Shown here piece by piece: positions 1-8,821 of a stretch of DNA of 64,000 bases. Where the stretch lies: assembly GCA_023396255.1 (NCBI GenBank), contig JAEWWU010000006.1, positions 1 through 64,000 of the forward strand. Direction: 5' to 3'. Under the pieces are notes generated by a model, which saw nothing but the letters and a program-made list of their open reading frames with translations, had not been told where the DNA came from and did no database searches. The DNA is from Bacteroidota bacterium (GTDB lineage Bacteria > Bacteroidota > Bacteroidia > Bacteroidales > Porphyromonadaceae). The stretch's first letter is position 1; every line of letters starts with the position of its first letter. The translations under genes were made by a program, and so were the position numbers.

Positions 1-65
1 TGTCCCGACTTGTCCAATCCGCTCTTTTTCAGGTAGAGCAACACCTTGAATTTGTCTGTTTGCAT
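1..65 (-). CDS. Tyrosine site-specific recombinase (integrase), N-terminus only
   Basis: Read on the minus strand from 65, an ATG opens a frame beginning MQTDKFKVLLYLKKSG that runs off the left edge of the window (about 21 codons visible). Bacteroidetes tyrosine recombinases of conjugative and mobilizable elements typically start with an arm-type DNA-binding domain reading F-K-V-L-x-Y-L-K-K followed by a lysine- and glycine-rich stretch, and this matches that pattern closely. A good minus-strand -7 box lies 20 bases upstream of the start. The catalytic domain is outside the window, so activity cannot be judged. If the call is right, an integrated element probably lies to the left, with this gene near its end. 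A chance match of about 20 codons is the main alternative. Confidence 0.6.
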   Translation of the reverse strand, partial: MQTDKFKVLLYLKKSGLDKSG

Positions 66-84
66 ACGCTTCTTTTTTTATGGG

Positions 85-92
85 CAAAGTTA
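85..92 (-). promoter_or_regulatory. Predicted -7 box of the integrase gene
   Basis: The plus strand reads CAAAGTTA, which on the minus strand is TAACTTTG, a full match to the Bacteroidetes -7 consensus TAnnTTTG. It lies 20 bases upstream of the integrase ATG. I found no well-spaced -33 element. Confidence 0.45.
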
Positions 93-244
93 CCCGTTGC
101 CGAAGCGTTTTCAGTTACGCAAACTCTGTATATCAAAGCATAAGCACCGTAATAGAAAAAAGATGGTTACCGAATAGCCTTCCGTCAGTTACCTTCTCTT
201 ACCTCTTCGTTACCATTAGAGAAATGGACTAACGATTTGGTAAC
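89..244. repeat. Phased TTACC motif cluster upstream of the integrase
   Basis: GTTACC occurs at 89-94, 166-171, 188-193 and 209-214, CTTACC at 198-203, and the inverted form GGTAAC at 239-244. Spacings of 22, 10 and 11 bases place the middle copies on one face of the helix. The position directly upstream of a recombinase gene suggests protein-binding sites, for example integrase arm sites or sites for an excisionase or regulator. That role is inference. Confidence 0.35.
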
Positions 245-928
245 GGAACTTCTGCATAAATCCACACATTCTGCACTTTTACCCCTTATGCAAACCATAG
301 AGATACACTGCAAATCCCTCTCATTTCCATACACTTACCTTCAATCCTCACCCTAATGCCTTTTCCTCTGATAGTTCCTCGTATTTATTTTGTATTTACC
401 TACTCAACTTCTATTTTCTCCCTCTTTACAGATCCAAAATTATCGAAAAAGTGCAAAAACTTCACATACTTATTCGCGAAAATAAAAAAGTTCCAAGATT
501 TATACCGGAGCAAATTTCAGATTTTATCACCGAACAGGCAAATTGGTAGAACCTTTTCTCATCTTATATTTTCTGGACTACGGACGGAAAAGGAGGGAAA
601 GACAAAGCTTCAAAAATAAATTTTGTGTCTCTTGTAAAAAGACATACCGTCTCTGCAACAACTTATTCTAAATTGGCGTATGAGTCATTTTTTCGGATAG
701 ATTGCCCTCCTACTGACACTTCCCTAACAAGAAAAAACATATTGGACGGAATAAAAATTAGTAGGGAATTATCAGAAATTAGTTCCCTCAAAATCACTCA
801 AAAGTAGGGAACTAATCGGACTTTTTGAGGAAAGGACAGAAAAGTCAGTCGACACTTTCTGACAAATCAATAGACTGTTCACCAAAATTTGTCGACTATT
901 TCTTGCAAAAGAATTGGGAACTAAACCA
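245..928. other. Long intergenic region without a convincing gene
   Basis: This AT-rich stretch separates the integrase start from the gcvP terminator. Open frames at 356-619 and 625-807 have no recognisable domain and low-complexity composition, so I do not call them genes. The only structured content I see is one copy of the intergenic palindromic repeat (719-820). Confidence 0.5.
719..820 (+). repeat. Intergenic palindromic repeat, copy A
   Basis: The element contains a degenerate TTCCCT block and an A-rich run, the core TTGGACGGAATAAAAATTAG, then TAGGGAATTAT facing TTAGTTCCCT, and a final TAGGGAACTAATCGG. It shares this order of blocks with the elements at 14563, 24191 (opposite orientation), 36508 and 48535. 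All five copies lie between genes. Confidence 0.75.
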
Positions 929-962
929 AAAAGGCTGCATCCGGTTGGGTGCAGCCTTTTAT
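929..962 (-). terminator. Intrinsic terminator of gcvP
   Basis: AAGGCTGCA pairs with TGCAGCCTT around a loop of about 10 bases. On the minus strand the stem is followed by a T-run. It lies about 28 bases beyond the gcvP stop codon. Confidence 0.8.
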
Positions 963-989
963 ATAATCGTTTGTTAGTTTCCTATTTTT

Positions 990-3866
990 TTACTTATCCG
1001 TCATATCCAAAACCGAACAAGAACAAAGAGCTGGAATCAAATTGCGGTCTCCATAGCCATTGTCAACACGAGCCACATTGAGCCAGAACTTATTTTCGTA
1101 CAGATAATCGGCAGCAAAAGCAGCTTTACTACGAGGATAAGAGTGTTTCCATTCGTCGGCACACACCTCGTATTGTGGATGTGGAGCATTCTTCAGTACA
1201 TTATCTTCCTTATCTGCCTTACCCTCTGCAACTTCACAAGCCTCCCTATAGATAATATTCATCACCTCCACAAAACGATCCAACTCTGCCTTGCTTTCGC
1301 TTTCTGTTGGTTCTATCATAAGAGTTCCGTGTACGGGGAATGACAGCGTCGGGGCGTGGTACCCAAAGTCCATAAGACGTTTAGCGACATCGTTCTCGTC
1401 GATTCCCGTCATTTCTTTGAGTTTGCGACATTCCAAAATCAGTTCGTGTCCCACATACTGCGTTGCTCCCGTATAAACAATTCCATAGGTATCCTGCAAT
1501 TTCTTAGCCATATAGTTGGCATTTAGGATGGCGGTAGAGGTTGCCTTACGTAGCCCCTCTAACCCCAACAGACGGATATAGCTATAAGTGATGACAAATA
1601 TACCAGCACTACCGTAAGGAGCTGCCGCTACTTGATTAAGGGCATCGCCAAAACGAACAGAGTGCTTCGGTAAGAACGGGGCAAGGTGTTGAGCCACCCC
1701 GATAGGACCTACCCCAGGACCGCCACCTCCGTGAGGGATCGCAAAGGTTTTGTGCAAATTGAGGTGACAAACATCAGCCCCCATAAAATGAGGATGTGTA
1801 TATCCAACTTGAGCATTCATATTAGCTCCGTCCATATACACTTGACCTCCACAATCGTGAATTCTTTTGCACAAATCTATGATGTTGGTCTCAAAAATTC
1901 CGTGAGTGCTGGGGTAAGTAATCATCATAGCAGCCAAACTATCTTTATACTTCTCGGTAACTGCCATAAAATCGTCCCAATCCACATTACCCTTTTCATC
2001 GGTCTTTACAATGGCTATTTTATAACCACATTGTGAGGCACTGGCTGGATTGGTTCCGTGGGCACTGGCCGGAAGGATAACAATATCTCTATGACCCTGA
2101 CCTATACTTTGCTGATAACTGCGGATCGTGAGCAAGCCGGTGTATTCTCCGGCAGCACCCGAATTAGGTTGCAGGGAAACGGCATCCATTCCCGTAACGG
2201 CACAAAGCTGCTCAGAAAGCCCTTCGATGAGTTCCAAATAACCTTCCACTTGGTCGTCCGGAGCATAAGGGTGTATATTGCCAAACTGCGGATTGCTCAA
2301 TTGGAACAACTCGCTGGCAGCATTCAACTTCATCGTACAAGATCCCAACGAAATCATCGAATGTGCCAATGAAATATCCTTACGATCGAGACGTTTAATG
2401 TAACGCATCAATTCAGTTTCGGAATGGTAGCTATTAAAGACCTCATAGGTAAGGAAATCGCTTGTTCGAGCAAAATCTTTGTGGAAATAAACATCCGTTT
2501 CGCTGACATCACTATCCAAAGTTTCCTCTTTACCCATCGCTTGAGAGAAGATGTAGATGAGCACTCCCAAATCCGATGGTTGAGTGGTCTCATCCAAACT
2601 GATCCCAATGTGCCTGCCACAAGGGAAATAACGTAAATTGACACGACACTCAAGAGCAATAGAACGGAGCTTTTCTACATCCACCTCTTGAGGAAGTTCT
2701 AACTTGAGGGTGTCGAAGAAGTTTTCATTGATTTGTCTATACCCCATTGCCTCCAAACGATTAGCGATGAATCCGGCATAACTATGGATACGATGGGCAA
2801 TGTTTTTCAAGCCCTTGGGACCGTGATATACGGCATAGAAACTACTCATAGACGCCAACAAAGCCTGCGCTGTACAGATGTTAGAAGTAGCTCGTTCGCG
2901 CTTGATGTGTTGCTCACGGGTTTGCAAGGCTAAACGGTAGGCAGGTTTGCCATAGGCATCTTTGCTCAATCCGATGATGCGCCCCGGAATTGTTCGCTTG
3001 TACTCCATACGGGAAGCCAAATAGCCTGCACTTGGTCCCCCGAAATACATTGGAATACCAAAACGTTGTGCACTACCGAAAACAATATCTGCCCCCCATT
3101 CTCCCGGAGGAGCCAGAAGTACTAAACTCATCAAATCGGCGGCAACAGCGACCAATGCACCCGCAGATTTAGCTTTTTCTACAAAGTCTTTATAATTGCG
3201 AATAGAGCCCCAGGCATCGGGATACTGAACAATTGCCCCAAAGACATTATCGGTAAACTCAAAGGTTCGGAAATCACCCACAACAAGTTCCATTCCCTGA
3301 TAACCAACGCGTGTGTTGATCACAGCCTTAGTGGAGTCGAAAACACGTTCATCTACAAACAACACATTGGCTCCGGCTTTGGCTTTTGCTTTAGAGCGTT
3401 CGTTGTACATCATAAGAGCAGCTTCCGCTCCGGCCGTAGCCTCATCCAAGAGAGAGCAATTAGACAGTGGCAACCCCGTTAAATCCGTAATAACGCTTTG
3501 GAAATTGAACAATGCTTCCAAACGACCTTGAGAAACTTCCGCCTGATAAGGAGTATAAGAGGTGTACCAAACAGGATTTTCCAAGACATTGCGAACAATG
3601 GGTGCAGGGGTTACTGTATCGTACCACCCCATACCGATGTAAGAAGTAAATACCTGATTTTTGGCAGCCAAACTACCCAAGTGCTCAGCCAATTCTCGTT
3701 CGGTCATAGCCTCGGGCAAATCGATAGGTTGCTCTACAAAAATGTTAGAAGGATAAACCCTGTGCATCAAATCGTCTACCGATTCTACACCCACGGTCTG
3801 GAGCATTTCGGGCAAATCGGCTTCCGATATTCCCAAATGTCTTAAAGAAAACTTTGTTGTATCCAT
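990..3866 (-). CDS. gcvP: Glycine dehydrogenase (decarboxylating), P-protein
   Basis: This is the PLP-dependent P-protein of the glycine cleavage system. It decarboxylates glycine and passes the aminomethyl group to lipoylated H-protein in the cytoplasm. The 958 residues match the usual length of the single-chain (fused) form. Visible landmarks are the N-terminal RHLG, the mid-protein SLGSCTMKLN segment, a second-half block containing HGTNPASA, and the PLP site NLHKTFAIPHGGGG, whose lysine is residue 706. The T, H and L protein genes are not in the window. The start lies 38 bases downstream of the preceding hydrolase gene with no promoter motif visible, so it may be read from the rsmG side. 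A strong terminator follows the stop codon. Confidence 0.97.
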   Translation of the reverse strand: MDTTKFSLRHLGISEADLPEMLQTVGVESVDDLMHRVYPSNIFVEQPIDLPEAMTERELAEHLGSLAAKNQVFTSYIGMGWYDTVTPAPIVRNVLENPVWYTSYTPYQAEVSQGRLEALFNFQSVITDLTGLPLSNCSLLDEATAGAEAALMMYNERSKAKAKAGANVLFVDERVFDSTKAVINTRVGYQGMELVVGDFRTFEFTDNVFGAIVQYPDAWGSIRNYKDFVEKAKSAGALVAVAADLMSLVLLAPPGEWGADIVFGSAQRFGIPMYFGGPSAGYLASRMEYKRTIPGRIIGLSKDAYGKPAYRLALQTREQHIKRERATSNICTAQALLASMSSFYAVYHGPKGLKNIAHRIHSYAGFIANRLEAMGYRQINENFFDTLKLELPQEVDVEKLRSIALECRVNLRYFPCGRHIGISLDETTQPSDLGVLIYIFSQAMGKEETLDSDVSETDVYFHKDFARTSDFLTYEVFNSYHSETELMRYIKRLDRKDISLAHSMISLGSCTMKLNAASELFQLSNPQFGNIHPYAPDDQVEGYLELIEGLSEQLCAVTGMDAVSLQPNSGAAGEYTGLLTIRSYQQSIGQGHRDIVILPASAHGTNPASASQCGYKIAIVKTDEKGNVDWDDFMAVTEKYKDSLAAMMITYPSTHGIFETNIIDLCKRIHDCGGQVYMDGANMNAQVGYTHPHFMGADVCHLNLHKTFAIPHGGGGPGVGPIGVAQHLAPFLPKHSVRFGDALNQVAAAPYGSAGIFVITYSYIRLLGLEGLRKATSTAILNANYMAKKLQDTYGIVYTGATQYVGHELILECRKLKEMTGIDENDVAKRLMDFGYHAPTLSFPVHGTLMIEPTESESKAELDRFVEVMNIIYREACEVAEGKADKEDNVLKNAPHPQYEVCADEWKHSYPRSKAAFAADYLYENKFWLNVARVDNGYGDRNLIPALCSCSVLDMTDK

Positions 3867-3904
3867 TGTGTTTATATAAGAATTTATATTTGTATCTGTA
3901 TTGT

Positions 3905-4564
3905 TTACTGTACGTACGGATTGTGATTCTTTTCTTTATCGATTGTGGAAGCCGGTCCGTGTCCCGGATAAATAGCTGTCTGTCCCGGCAAAACCATCAA
4001 TTGAGTTTTAAGACTCCGAATAAGAGTGTCATAATCTCCCCCCCACAGATCAGTGCGTCCAATATCTCCGGAAAAAAGAGCATCACCGGTAAGAACATAA
4101 TGATCTTGGGGAGAATAGAAAGCCACGTGCCCTGCCGAATGCCCGGGAACAAATAAAACCCTGAGGGTGGTTTGTCCCAAGCGCAACTCTTGTCCCTCTT
4201 GTAATTCCTGGTATAGAGGTTCTTCGAATAAGTCACTACTCGGACACATAGCAAAACTCTTGAACTGTTCCTTTCGAGGAGGAGTATTGGCGATCTCCGC
4301 AGGATGTGCCATAGGTACAAGACCGTACTCCTTAACAGCGAAATTCAGTCCCCAAGTGTGGTCGAAATGTAAATGAGTAAAAAGTAATAGGGAGGGTTGA
4401 AGTTGATTTTTTTCTATGAATTGTTTCAACTGCTTTTCTTCTTGCGGATTCATACAACCGCAATCCACAATAGCAGTTTGTTTGGTGGCTTGGTCTATCA
4501 ATAAATAAGTATTCTCCGATACGATATTGAAGACGAAAGGATGTACACTACTGCTCATCTGCAA
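3905..4564 (-). CDS. Metallo-beta-lactamase-fold hydrolase (glyoxalase II-like)
   Basis: A 219-residue protein carrying the binuclear metal signature H64-x-H66-x-D68-H69. Further likely ligands are H142 in PGHSAGH, D161 in LTGDALFSGDIGR and H202 in YPGHGP. This set fits the glyoxalase II / YcbL group of thioesterase-like hydrolases. There is no signal peptide, so a cytoplasmic location is expected. The C-terminal substrate domain of classical glyoxalase II is lacking (the family is usually about 250 residues), so hydrolysis of S-lactoylglutathione should not be assumed, and the substrate is unknown. It starts 19 bases after rsmG and precedes gcvP, probably in one transcript. Confidence 0.88.
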   Translation of the reverse strand: MQMSSSVHPFVFNIVSENTYLLIDQATKQTAIVDCGCMNPQEEKQLKQFIEKNQLQPSLLLFTHLHFDHTWGLNFAVKEYGLVPMAHPAEIANTPPRKEQFKSFAMCPSSDLFEEPLYQELQEGQELRLGQTTLRVLFVPGHSAGHVAFYSPQDHYVLTGDALFSGDIGRTDLWGGDYDTLIRSLKTQLMVLPGQTAIYPGHGPASTIDKEKNHNPYVQ

Positions 4565-4583
4565 ATGTTGTGTTTATCATTAA

Positions 4584-5228
4584 CTATAAAGAAATCGGCA
4601 GGTAAATAATTTTTTTCTCCTTGTAATAATCATAGGGGAAGAAAGATTCCAAAGGGTACTCTTCCACCTCCTTTCGATAAGCTCTTAGCTCCTCTGCCAA
4701 ATCTCCCCCCTTGAGACAAATGAAACCATTGGGCATTGCATTGATACACTCTTTTCTAATCAAGTGCGAAGCACATTTTACCAAATTTGGCAGAGACATA
4801 GCTGCTCGTGATACCACAAAATCGACCTTTTCTTTTACCTCTTCGGCTCTTGAGTGGAAAAAAGAGACATTATGCAGCCCGATGGTATGTGCCACATCAC
4901 GAGCTACTGTTAATTTCTTTCCGACACTATCGATGAGAAGGAAATGAGTTTCTGGAAATAAAATCGCCAAAGGGATGGCAGGAAATCCTCCTCCGGTACC
5001 CACATCAGCAACACGACTACCGGGAGAAAACCGCACCACTTGCGTAATTGCCATCGAGTGCAAAACGTGATGCAAATAGAGATGTTCTATATCCTTCCGA
5101 GATATGGTATTTATCTTCTGATTCCACTCCACATAAAGGGGGAACAGTCGCTCTACTTGTTGGTGCTGGAATGGCGTTAAGGTTGAATAGTGAGTCAACA
5201 ACAACTCCAATTCTTCGGTGTGAGTCAT
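4584..5228 (-). CDS. rsmG: 16S rRNA (guanine527-N7)-methyltransferase RsmG
   Basis: This enzyme uses S-adenosylmethionine to methylate N7 of G527 in 16S rRNA. The 214 residues are normal for the family. The SAM-binding motif VADVGTGGGFP lies at residues 73-83, followed by an acidic strand end (LLIDSVGKK) near residue 100 and the family motif VVSRAAM in the C-terminal half. It begins 6 bases after the DUF3298 lipoprotein gene and is followed closely by the metallo-hydrolase gene, consistent with one operon. Loss of this enzyme is known to give low-level streptomycin resistance in other bacteria. Confidence 0.95.
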   Translation of the reverse strand: MTHTEELELLLTHYSTLTPFQHQQVERLFPLYVEWNQKINTISRKDIEHLYLHHVLHSMAITQVVRFSPGSRVADVGTGGGFPAIPLAILFPETHFLLIDSVGKKLTVARDVAHTIGLHNVSFFHSRAEEVKEKVDFVVSRAAMSLPNLVKCASHLIRKECINAMPNGFICLKGGDLAEELRAYRKEVEEYPLESFFPYDYYKEKKIIYLPISL

Positions 5229-5234
5229 AAATCC

Positions 5235-6065
5235 TTAGCGAGAAAAGAACTTGGTCACTACCGCACCAGGCTTGATAAGCCCTACAATCTGCTCGTACGG
5301 AATAAACACATAAACGGGACCGTGTGCTTCTGCCGAAGTGCCATACTCATTGAAACAGTAGGTTATCCCCTCATTATCTATGGAAAAATTGTCATTCGGA
5401 GCAATATCATCGGGGTTAAGAAAAGCCGTCGAACTCAATTGTTCCGCTCGCTGTACTCCAAAATCAGAGAGCATATTATTTAGAATAATCTGAGACAATC
5501 TCTCTTGATAACCATCTACAAAGAGATCACTCTCCACAATTTTCTTGTAATTATTCTTTAAATTGATACAATAAAAGGACTGTTGTTGTACATCTTTGCT
5601 CCAAGCATCGGTTACCCGACGACACGCTTCCATAGAAAAAATGTCTTCATCCTCATAAATGATGTCGTTATTGAGGCGAACATTATGGCTACGGACCATC
5701 TCGGAAGAGTGCAGAGAGTCTACTTCTTCGTCCCAAACGCTGTAATCTTGAGCCAAAAATGCAATATAACGCTCTATAGCAAAGCCCGTTTGATTCGTAT
5801 ACTCTCCTAAAAGCAGCTCGTTGATTCGGCTCAGCAACGAGTCATTGTTAGTTGGAAAAATATATTCGATGGACACATTCAGAGCCGGATCTGTTCGGTC
5901 CACAAAAAGGGAAACGCTTCTTTCCTCGTACAAAGTGTCCAAACGAAGCTTCCCTTCCTGCCTATCTTTTTTCCCCACACACGAGGACGAACTCACCACC
6001 AATAGGGATAAACTCACTACCACCCCTATCGAAAGCCTAAAAACCACCTTTTGCAGTTTCGTCAT
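5235..6065 (-). CDS. DUF3298-type lipoprotein (RsiV-like)
   Basis: I place the start at 6065, giving 276 residues, because it begins MTKLQKVV and leads straight into a lipoprotein signal ending VVSSSSC. It also leaves the -7 box at 6096-6103 upstream. A longer frame opens at 6134 but would include the promoter. The mature part holds a DUF4163/DUF3298-like domain, with the C-terminal segment containing the typical pattern of aromatic residue, PYE and glycine (VYVFIPYEQIVGLIKPGA). Related domains occur in the B. subtilis anti-sigma factor RsiV and in many uncharacterised envelope proteins. The protein is probably membrane-anchored in the periplasm. The exact function is unknown. Confidence 0.8.
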   Translation of the reverse strand: MTKLQKVVFRLSIGVVVSLSLLVVSSSSCVGKKDRQEGKLRLDTLYEERSVSLFVDRTDPALNVSIEYIFPTNNDSLLSRINELLLGEYTNQTGFAIERYIAFLAQDYSVWDEEVDSLHSSEMVRSHNVRLNNDIIYEDEDIFSMEACRRVTDAWSKDVQQQSFYCINLKNNYKKIVESDLFVDGYQERLSQIILNNMLSDFGVQRAEQLSSTAFLNPDDIAPNDNFSIDNEGITYCFNEYGTSAEAHGPVYVFIPYEQIVGLIKPGAVVTKFFSR

Positions 6066-6095
6066 AATCTTAATTTCTTCTGTCTTTCTGTGTTG

Positions 6096-6103
6096 CAAAT
6101 ATA
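6096..6103 (-). promoter_or_regulatory. Predicted -7 box of the DUF3298-rsmG-gcvP unit
   Basis: Plus-strand CAAATATA is TATATTTG on the minus strand, a full match to TAnnTTTG, 30 bases upstream of the chosen lipoprotein start. Confidence 0.5.
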
Positions 6104-6185
6104 ACCAATTTAGGAACAATAAAATACTTCCCAAAGTTCTGTAAAATCATTCCCAATGGCTTAACACAAACGCCCAGCAGATTTA

Positions 6186-6917
6186 TCAATTCGACAGAGG
6201 CAAGTCTACGGCCACACTCTGCTGCCCCGGCAACAAAAAGTTGCACACAATATCTCGCGCTTCTGCGTATTTAACCAAATAATCAACCATCCGATCGGCA
6301 GCTTGAGACAAACGAGGCGAAAGATATGGTCCTTTCTGCAAATTTGTGTCGGGAATATAATGATTTATAAAAACCAAAGCAGATGTTGTTTCGAGACGAA
6401 CTTTAGTACGTTCGCTATCTGATGTAGGTGTAGCAAAGGGACTCAAACCATCTTCATAGACGGGGAGACCATCTATATTCAACAGTCCTCGGCCGATACC
6501 CTCAAAAACATCACTTTCCAAACCCCTACGCAATAGGACATCTCCCCGGATAGAAGAAGCATCGAACACCCCAACAGGATACCCAGTTTGTAAAGAGAAC
6601 AAATTCCCCAAGTCAACCAACGAATTGATATAGAAGAGCCCCTTTCCTAAAACCACTCTACGTGACAATTGCTCCGATGCTGGACGATAACGATTGGGAT
6701 CTTTTCCCAATCGCTTGTAAGCCTGACGAGCGTGTAGTATTGCCGGATTTTCTTTTATCTGAGATAGATCAACCGAAGAACTCATTTCTGCGCCAACTCG
6801 CTCCATCACCGCTCGCAACAATTCATTTTTGGGAAAAACTTTCACTGTTGCCGCAATTACAGCCAACGAAAAGTGAGGGATAAGACTCTCGAAAGAAGAA
6901 TCTACAGAAATAATCAT
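6186..6917 (-). CDS. B3/B4 tRNA-binding domain protein
   Basis: With a start at 6917 (MIISVDSSFESLIPHF) the protein has 243 residues. It resembles the free-standing B3/B4 domain found in the beta subunit of phenylalanyl-tRNA synthetase. Seen here are AYKRLGKDPNRYRPASEQL, then NSLVDLGNLFSLQTGYPVGVFD, and later FINHYIP, all typical of the family. Free-standing members are thought to act on tRNA or aminoacyl-tRNA, possibly in editing, but the role is not settled. It lies 48 bases downstream of obgE and is probably in the same transcript. A frame extending to 6962 exists but adds an unlikely Cys/Phe-rich N-terminus. Confidence 0.82.
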   Translation of the reverse strand: MIISVDSSFESLIPHFSLAVIAATVKVFPKNELLRAVMERVGAEMSSSVDLSQIKENPAILHARQAYKRLGKDPNRYRPASEQLSRRVVLGKGLFYINSLVDLGNLFSLQTGYPVGVFDASSIRGDVLLRRGLESDVFEGIGRGLLNIDGLPVYEDGLSPFATPTSDSERTKVRLETTSALVFINHYIPDTNLQKGPYLSPRLSQAADRMVDYLVKYAEARDIVCNFLLPGQQSVAVDLPLSN

Positions 6918-6965
6918 AAGGTTATCAAAAAAGAAAGAGCAATGCACCCCACAGAGAATCAATTT

Positions 6966-8141
6966 CTATTCGTCTTCGGGGTCCTCTTCGTTCAAACAAT
7001 CGTCCTCTTCATCTTCCCAAACAATATCCTGCAAAAGATCTTCCTCTTGGGTATCGTCTATGAGATTGAAAGAGAAACCATCTTCGCCAAGCATAGAGGA
7101 AGGCAAGGGCTTATGCACCAATTCGTTGTGGTCAAAAAAGTCCTCTCGATTGAGTTCTGACCATAGTTTATCCTTTAGCTCGGTCATTCCCTTTTCTGCC
7201 ACCGCTGAGATGAAAACAATGGGGAGATCCAACTCCTTGATTTCTTCTTGGATTAGAGCAATCAATTCATCATCTACCAAGTCGATCTTGGTGATTGCCA
7301 ACACTTTTTTCTTATTGATCAGACCCGGATTATATTTCTCCAACTCATCGCACAAAATTTTGTATTCTTTACAGATATCCTCCGTATCAATAGATATCAT
7401 AAAAAGGAGAACACTATTGCGCTCTATGTGTCTCAGAAAACGCAAACCAAGACCACGGCCCTCTGCCGCTCCTTCTATGATTCCCGGAATATCTGCAACC
7501 ACAAAAGATCTGTTATCTCTGTAACTAACCATTCCCAAATTAGGTTCCAAAGTGGTAAAAGGATAATTGGCTATCTTGGGACGAGCTGCCGAAATGGATG
7601 CCAAAAGAGTCGATTTTCCGGCATTGGGAAAACCTACAAGACCCACATCTGCCAAAGTCTTGAGTTGCAACACTACCAAACGTTCTTGTGCCTTTTCTCC
7701 GGGTTGGGCATAACGAGGGGCTTGATTGGTCGGAGATTTGAAAAAAGTATTCCCTTTTCCTCCGCGCCCCCCTTTAAGAAGCAATTTACGCTCCCCGTGC
7801 TCGGTTACATCCATCAAAAACTGACCAGTAACAGCATCGTGCACACTGGTTCCACACGGTACTTCTATGACAATATCTTTACCCGAAACCCCAGACTTAA
7901 GAGCACCTGACCCCGGTCCTCCATTCTCCGCCATTACGTGGCGATTGAATTTGAGATGTAACAACGTCCAATAATTTCGGTTCGCTTCTATGTAGATACT
8001 TCCTCCGTCTCCACCATCGCCTCCGTCCGGTCCGCCCTTAGGGATATATTTTTCCCGTCGAAAGTGAGAAGAACCTCTTCCCCCTTTTCCGGAGCGACAA
8101 TAAATCTTCACATAGTCTACAAAATTCGACTCTCCTGCCAT
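6966..8141 (-). CDS. obgE: Obg family GTPase
   Basis: A conserved GTPase associated with the large ribosomal subunit that acts in ribosome assembly and stress control. The glycine-rich Obg domain occupies roughly residues 1-158 and contains repeated GGxGGxGG stretches. The G1 motif GFPNAGKST is at 170-178, the G3 motif DIPG at 217-220, and the G4 motif TKID and a G5-like ISA follow. The C-terminal tail of about 40 residues is very acidic, as in many Bacteroidetes Obg proteins. The 391 residues are normal. The gene follows adk by 98 bases. Confidence 0.97.
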   Translation of the reverse strand: MAGESNFVDYVKIYCRSGKGGRGSSHFRREKYIPKGGPDGGDGGDGGSIYIEANRNYWTLLHLKFNRHVMAENGGPGSGALKSGVSGKDIVIEVPCGTSVHDAVTGQFLMDVTEHGERKLLLKGGRGGKGNTFFKSPTNQAPRYAQPGEKAQERLVVLQLKTLADVGLVGFPNAGKSTLLASISAARPKIANYPFTTLEPNLGMVSYRDNRSFVVADIPGIIEGAAEGRGLGLRFLRHIERNSVLLFMISIDTEDICKEYKILCDELEKYNPGLINKKKVLAITKIDLVDDELIALIQEEIKELDLPIVFISAVAEKGMTELKDKLWSELNREDFFDHNELVHKPLPSSMLGEDGFSFNLIDDTQEEDLLQDIVWEDEEDDCLNEEDPEDE

Positions 8142-8239
8142 ATTTTGTTGTAGTTTTCTTCTTTCTACGGAAAAAGGGACAGCTCCAACTGCCCCTACCT
8201 CACGCTGTAAGTAAAATGTCTTCTATCTGCTTCCTAAAA

Positions 8240-8821
8240 TTACTCGGCAACTTTCTCTATAACATTGAGCAATCTTTGGGTGATATCCTCGATAGACCCC
8301 GTCCCCTGAACGGTAGAGCGAATGCCCAAGGTTTGGTAAAACTCCGCAATGGGGGTTGCGGTACTGTGGTACAAAGCAATCCTCTTCTTGATCGTTTCCA
8401 AGTTATCGTCCGAGCGACCACTCTCGAGCCCTCTCTTTAATAAACGATCGACCAACTCTTCGTCCGGAACGAAAAGTTCTATGAAGCACCTCACTTTTTG
8501 TTGATGTTTCTCCAAAATCTCATTGAGTGCTTGGGCTTGGGCAACCGTACGGGGAAAACCGTCAAAAATAACTCCCCCCTCTTGGGTGCTTCTGTCACAA
8601 ATCAATTGTTCTATAATTTGTAACATCACCTCATCGGGCACAAGCTGCCCTTTGTCTATCAGATCTTTTGCGAGCCGACCAATGGCAGAGTCTTTTTTTA
8701 TCTCTGCTCGTAACAACTCTCCTGTAGAAATATGCTTCAAATTGAAGTGCTTCTGCAAAGCACTGCTTTGTGTACCCTTTCCAGATCCAGGTGCCCCAAA
8801 CAAAATAACGTGCTCTTTCAT
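8240..8821 (-). CDS. adk: Adenylate kinase (short form)
   Basis: Catalyses ATP + AMP to 2 ADP in the cytoplasm. The P-loop GAPGSGKGTQ is at residues 9-18, the AMP-site segment STGELLRAEI follows, and FDGFPRTVAQA is the family signature. At 193 residues it is the short form lacking the full lid insertion: after RLLKRGLESGRSDDN there is no zinc or large lid segment. The start overlaps the end of hpt by 4 bases, which indicates translational coupling. Confidence 0.97.
   Translation of the reverse strand: MKEHVILFGAPGSGKGTQSSALQKHFNLKHISTGELLRAEIKKDSAIGRLAKDLIDKGQLVPDEVMLQIIEQLICDRSTQEGGVIFDGFPRTVAQAQALNEILEKHQQKVRCFIELFVPDEELVDRLLKRGLESGRSDDNLETIKKRIALYHSTATPIAEFYQTLGIRSTVQGTGSIEDITQRLLNVIEKVAE

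Noticed and set aside
356..807. Two open frames (87 and 60 codons) in the left intergenic region
   Set aside because: No domain, signal or coupling; AT-rich low-complexity translation, and the second overlaps the intergenic repeat.
3866..3904. Search for a glycine riboswitch before gcvP
   Set aside because: The gap is only 38 bases, with no room for the aptamer and no conserved segments.
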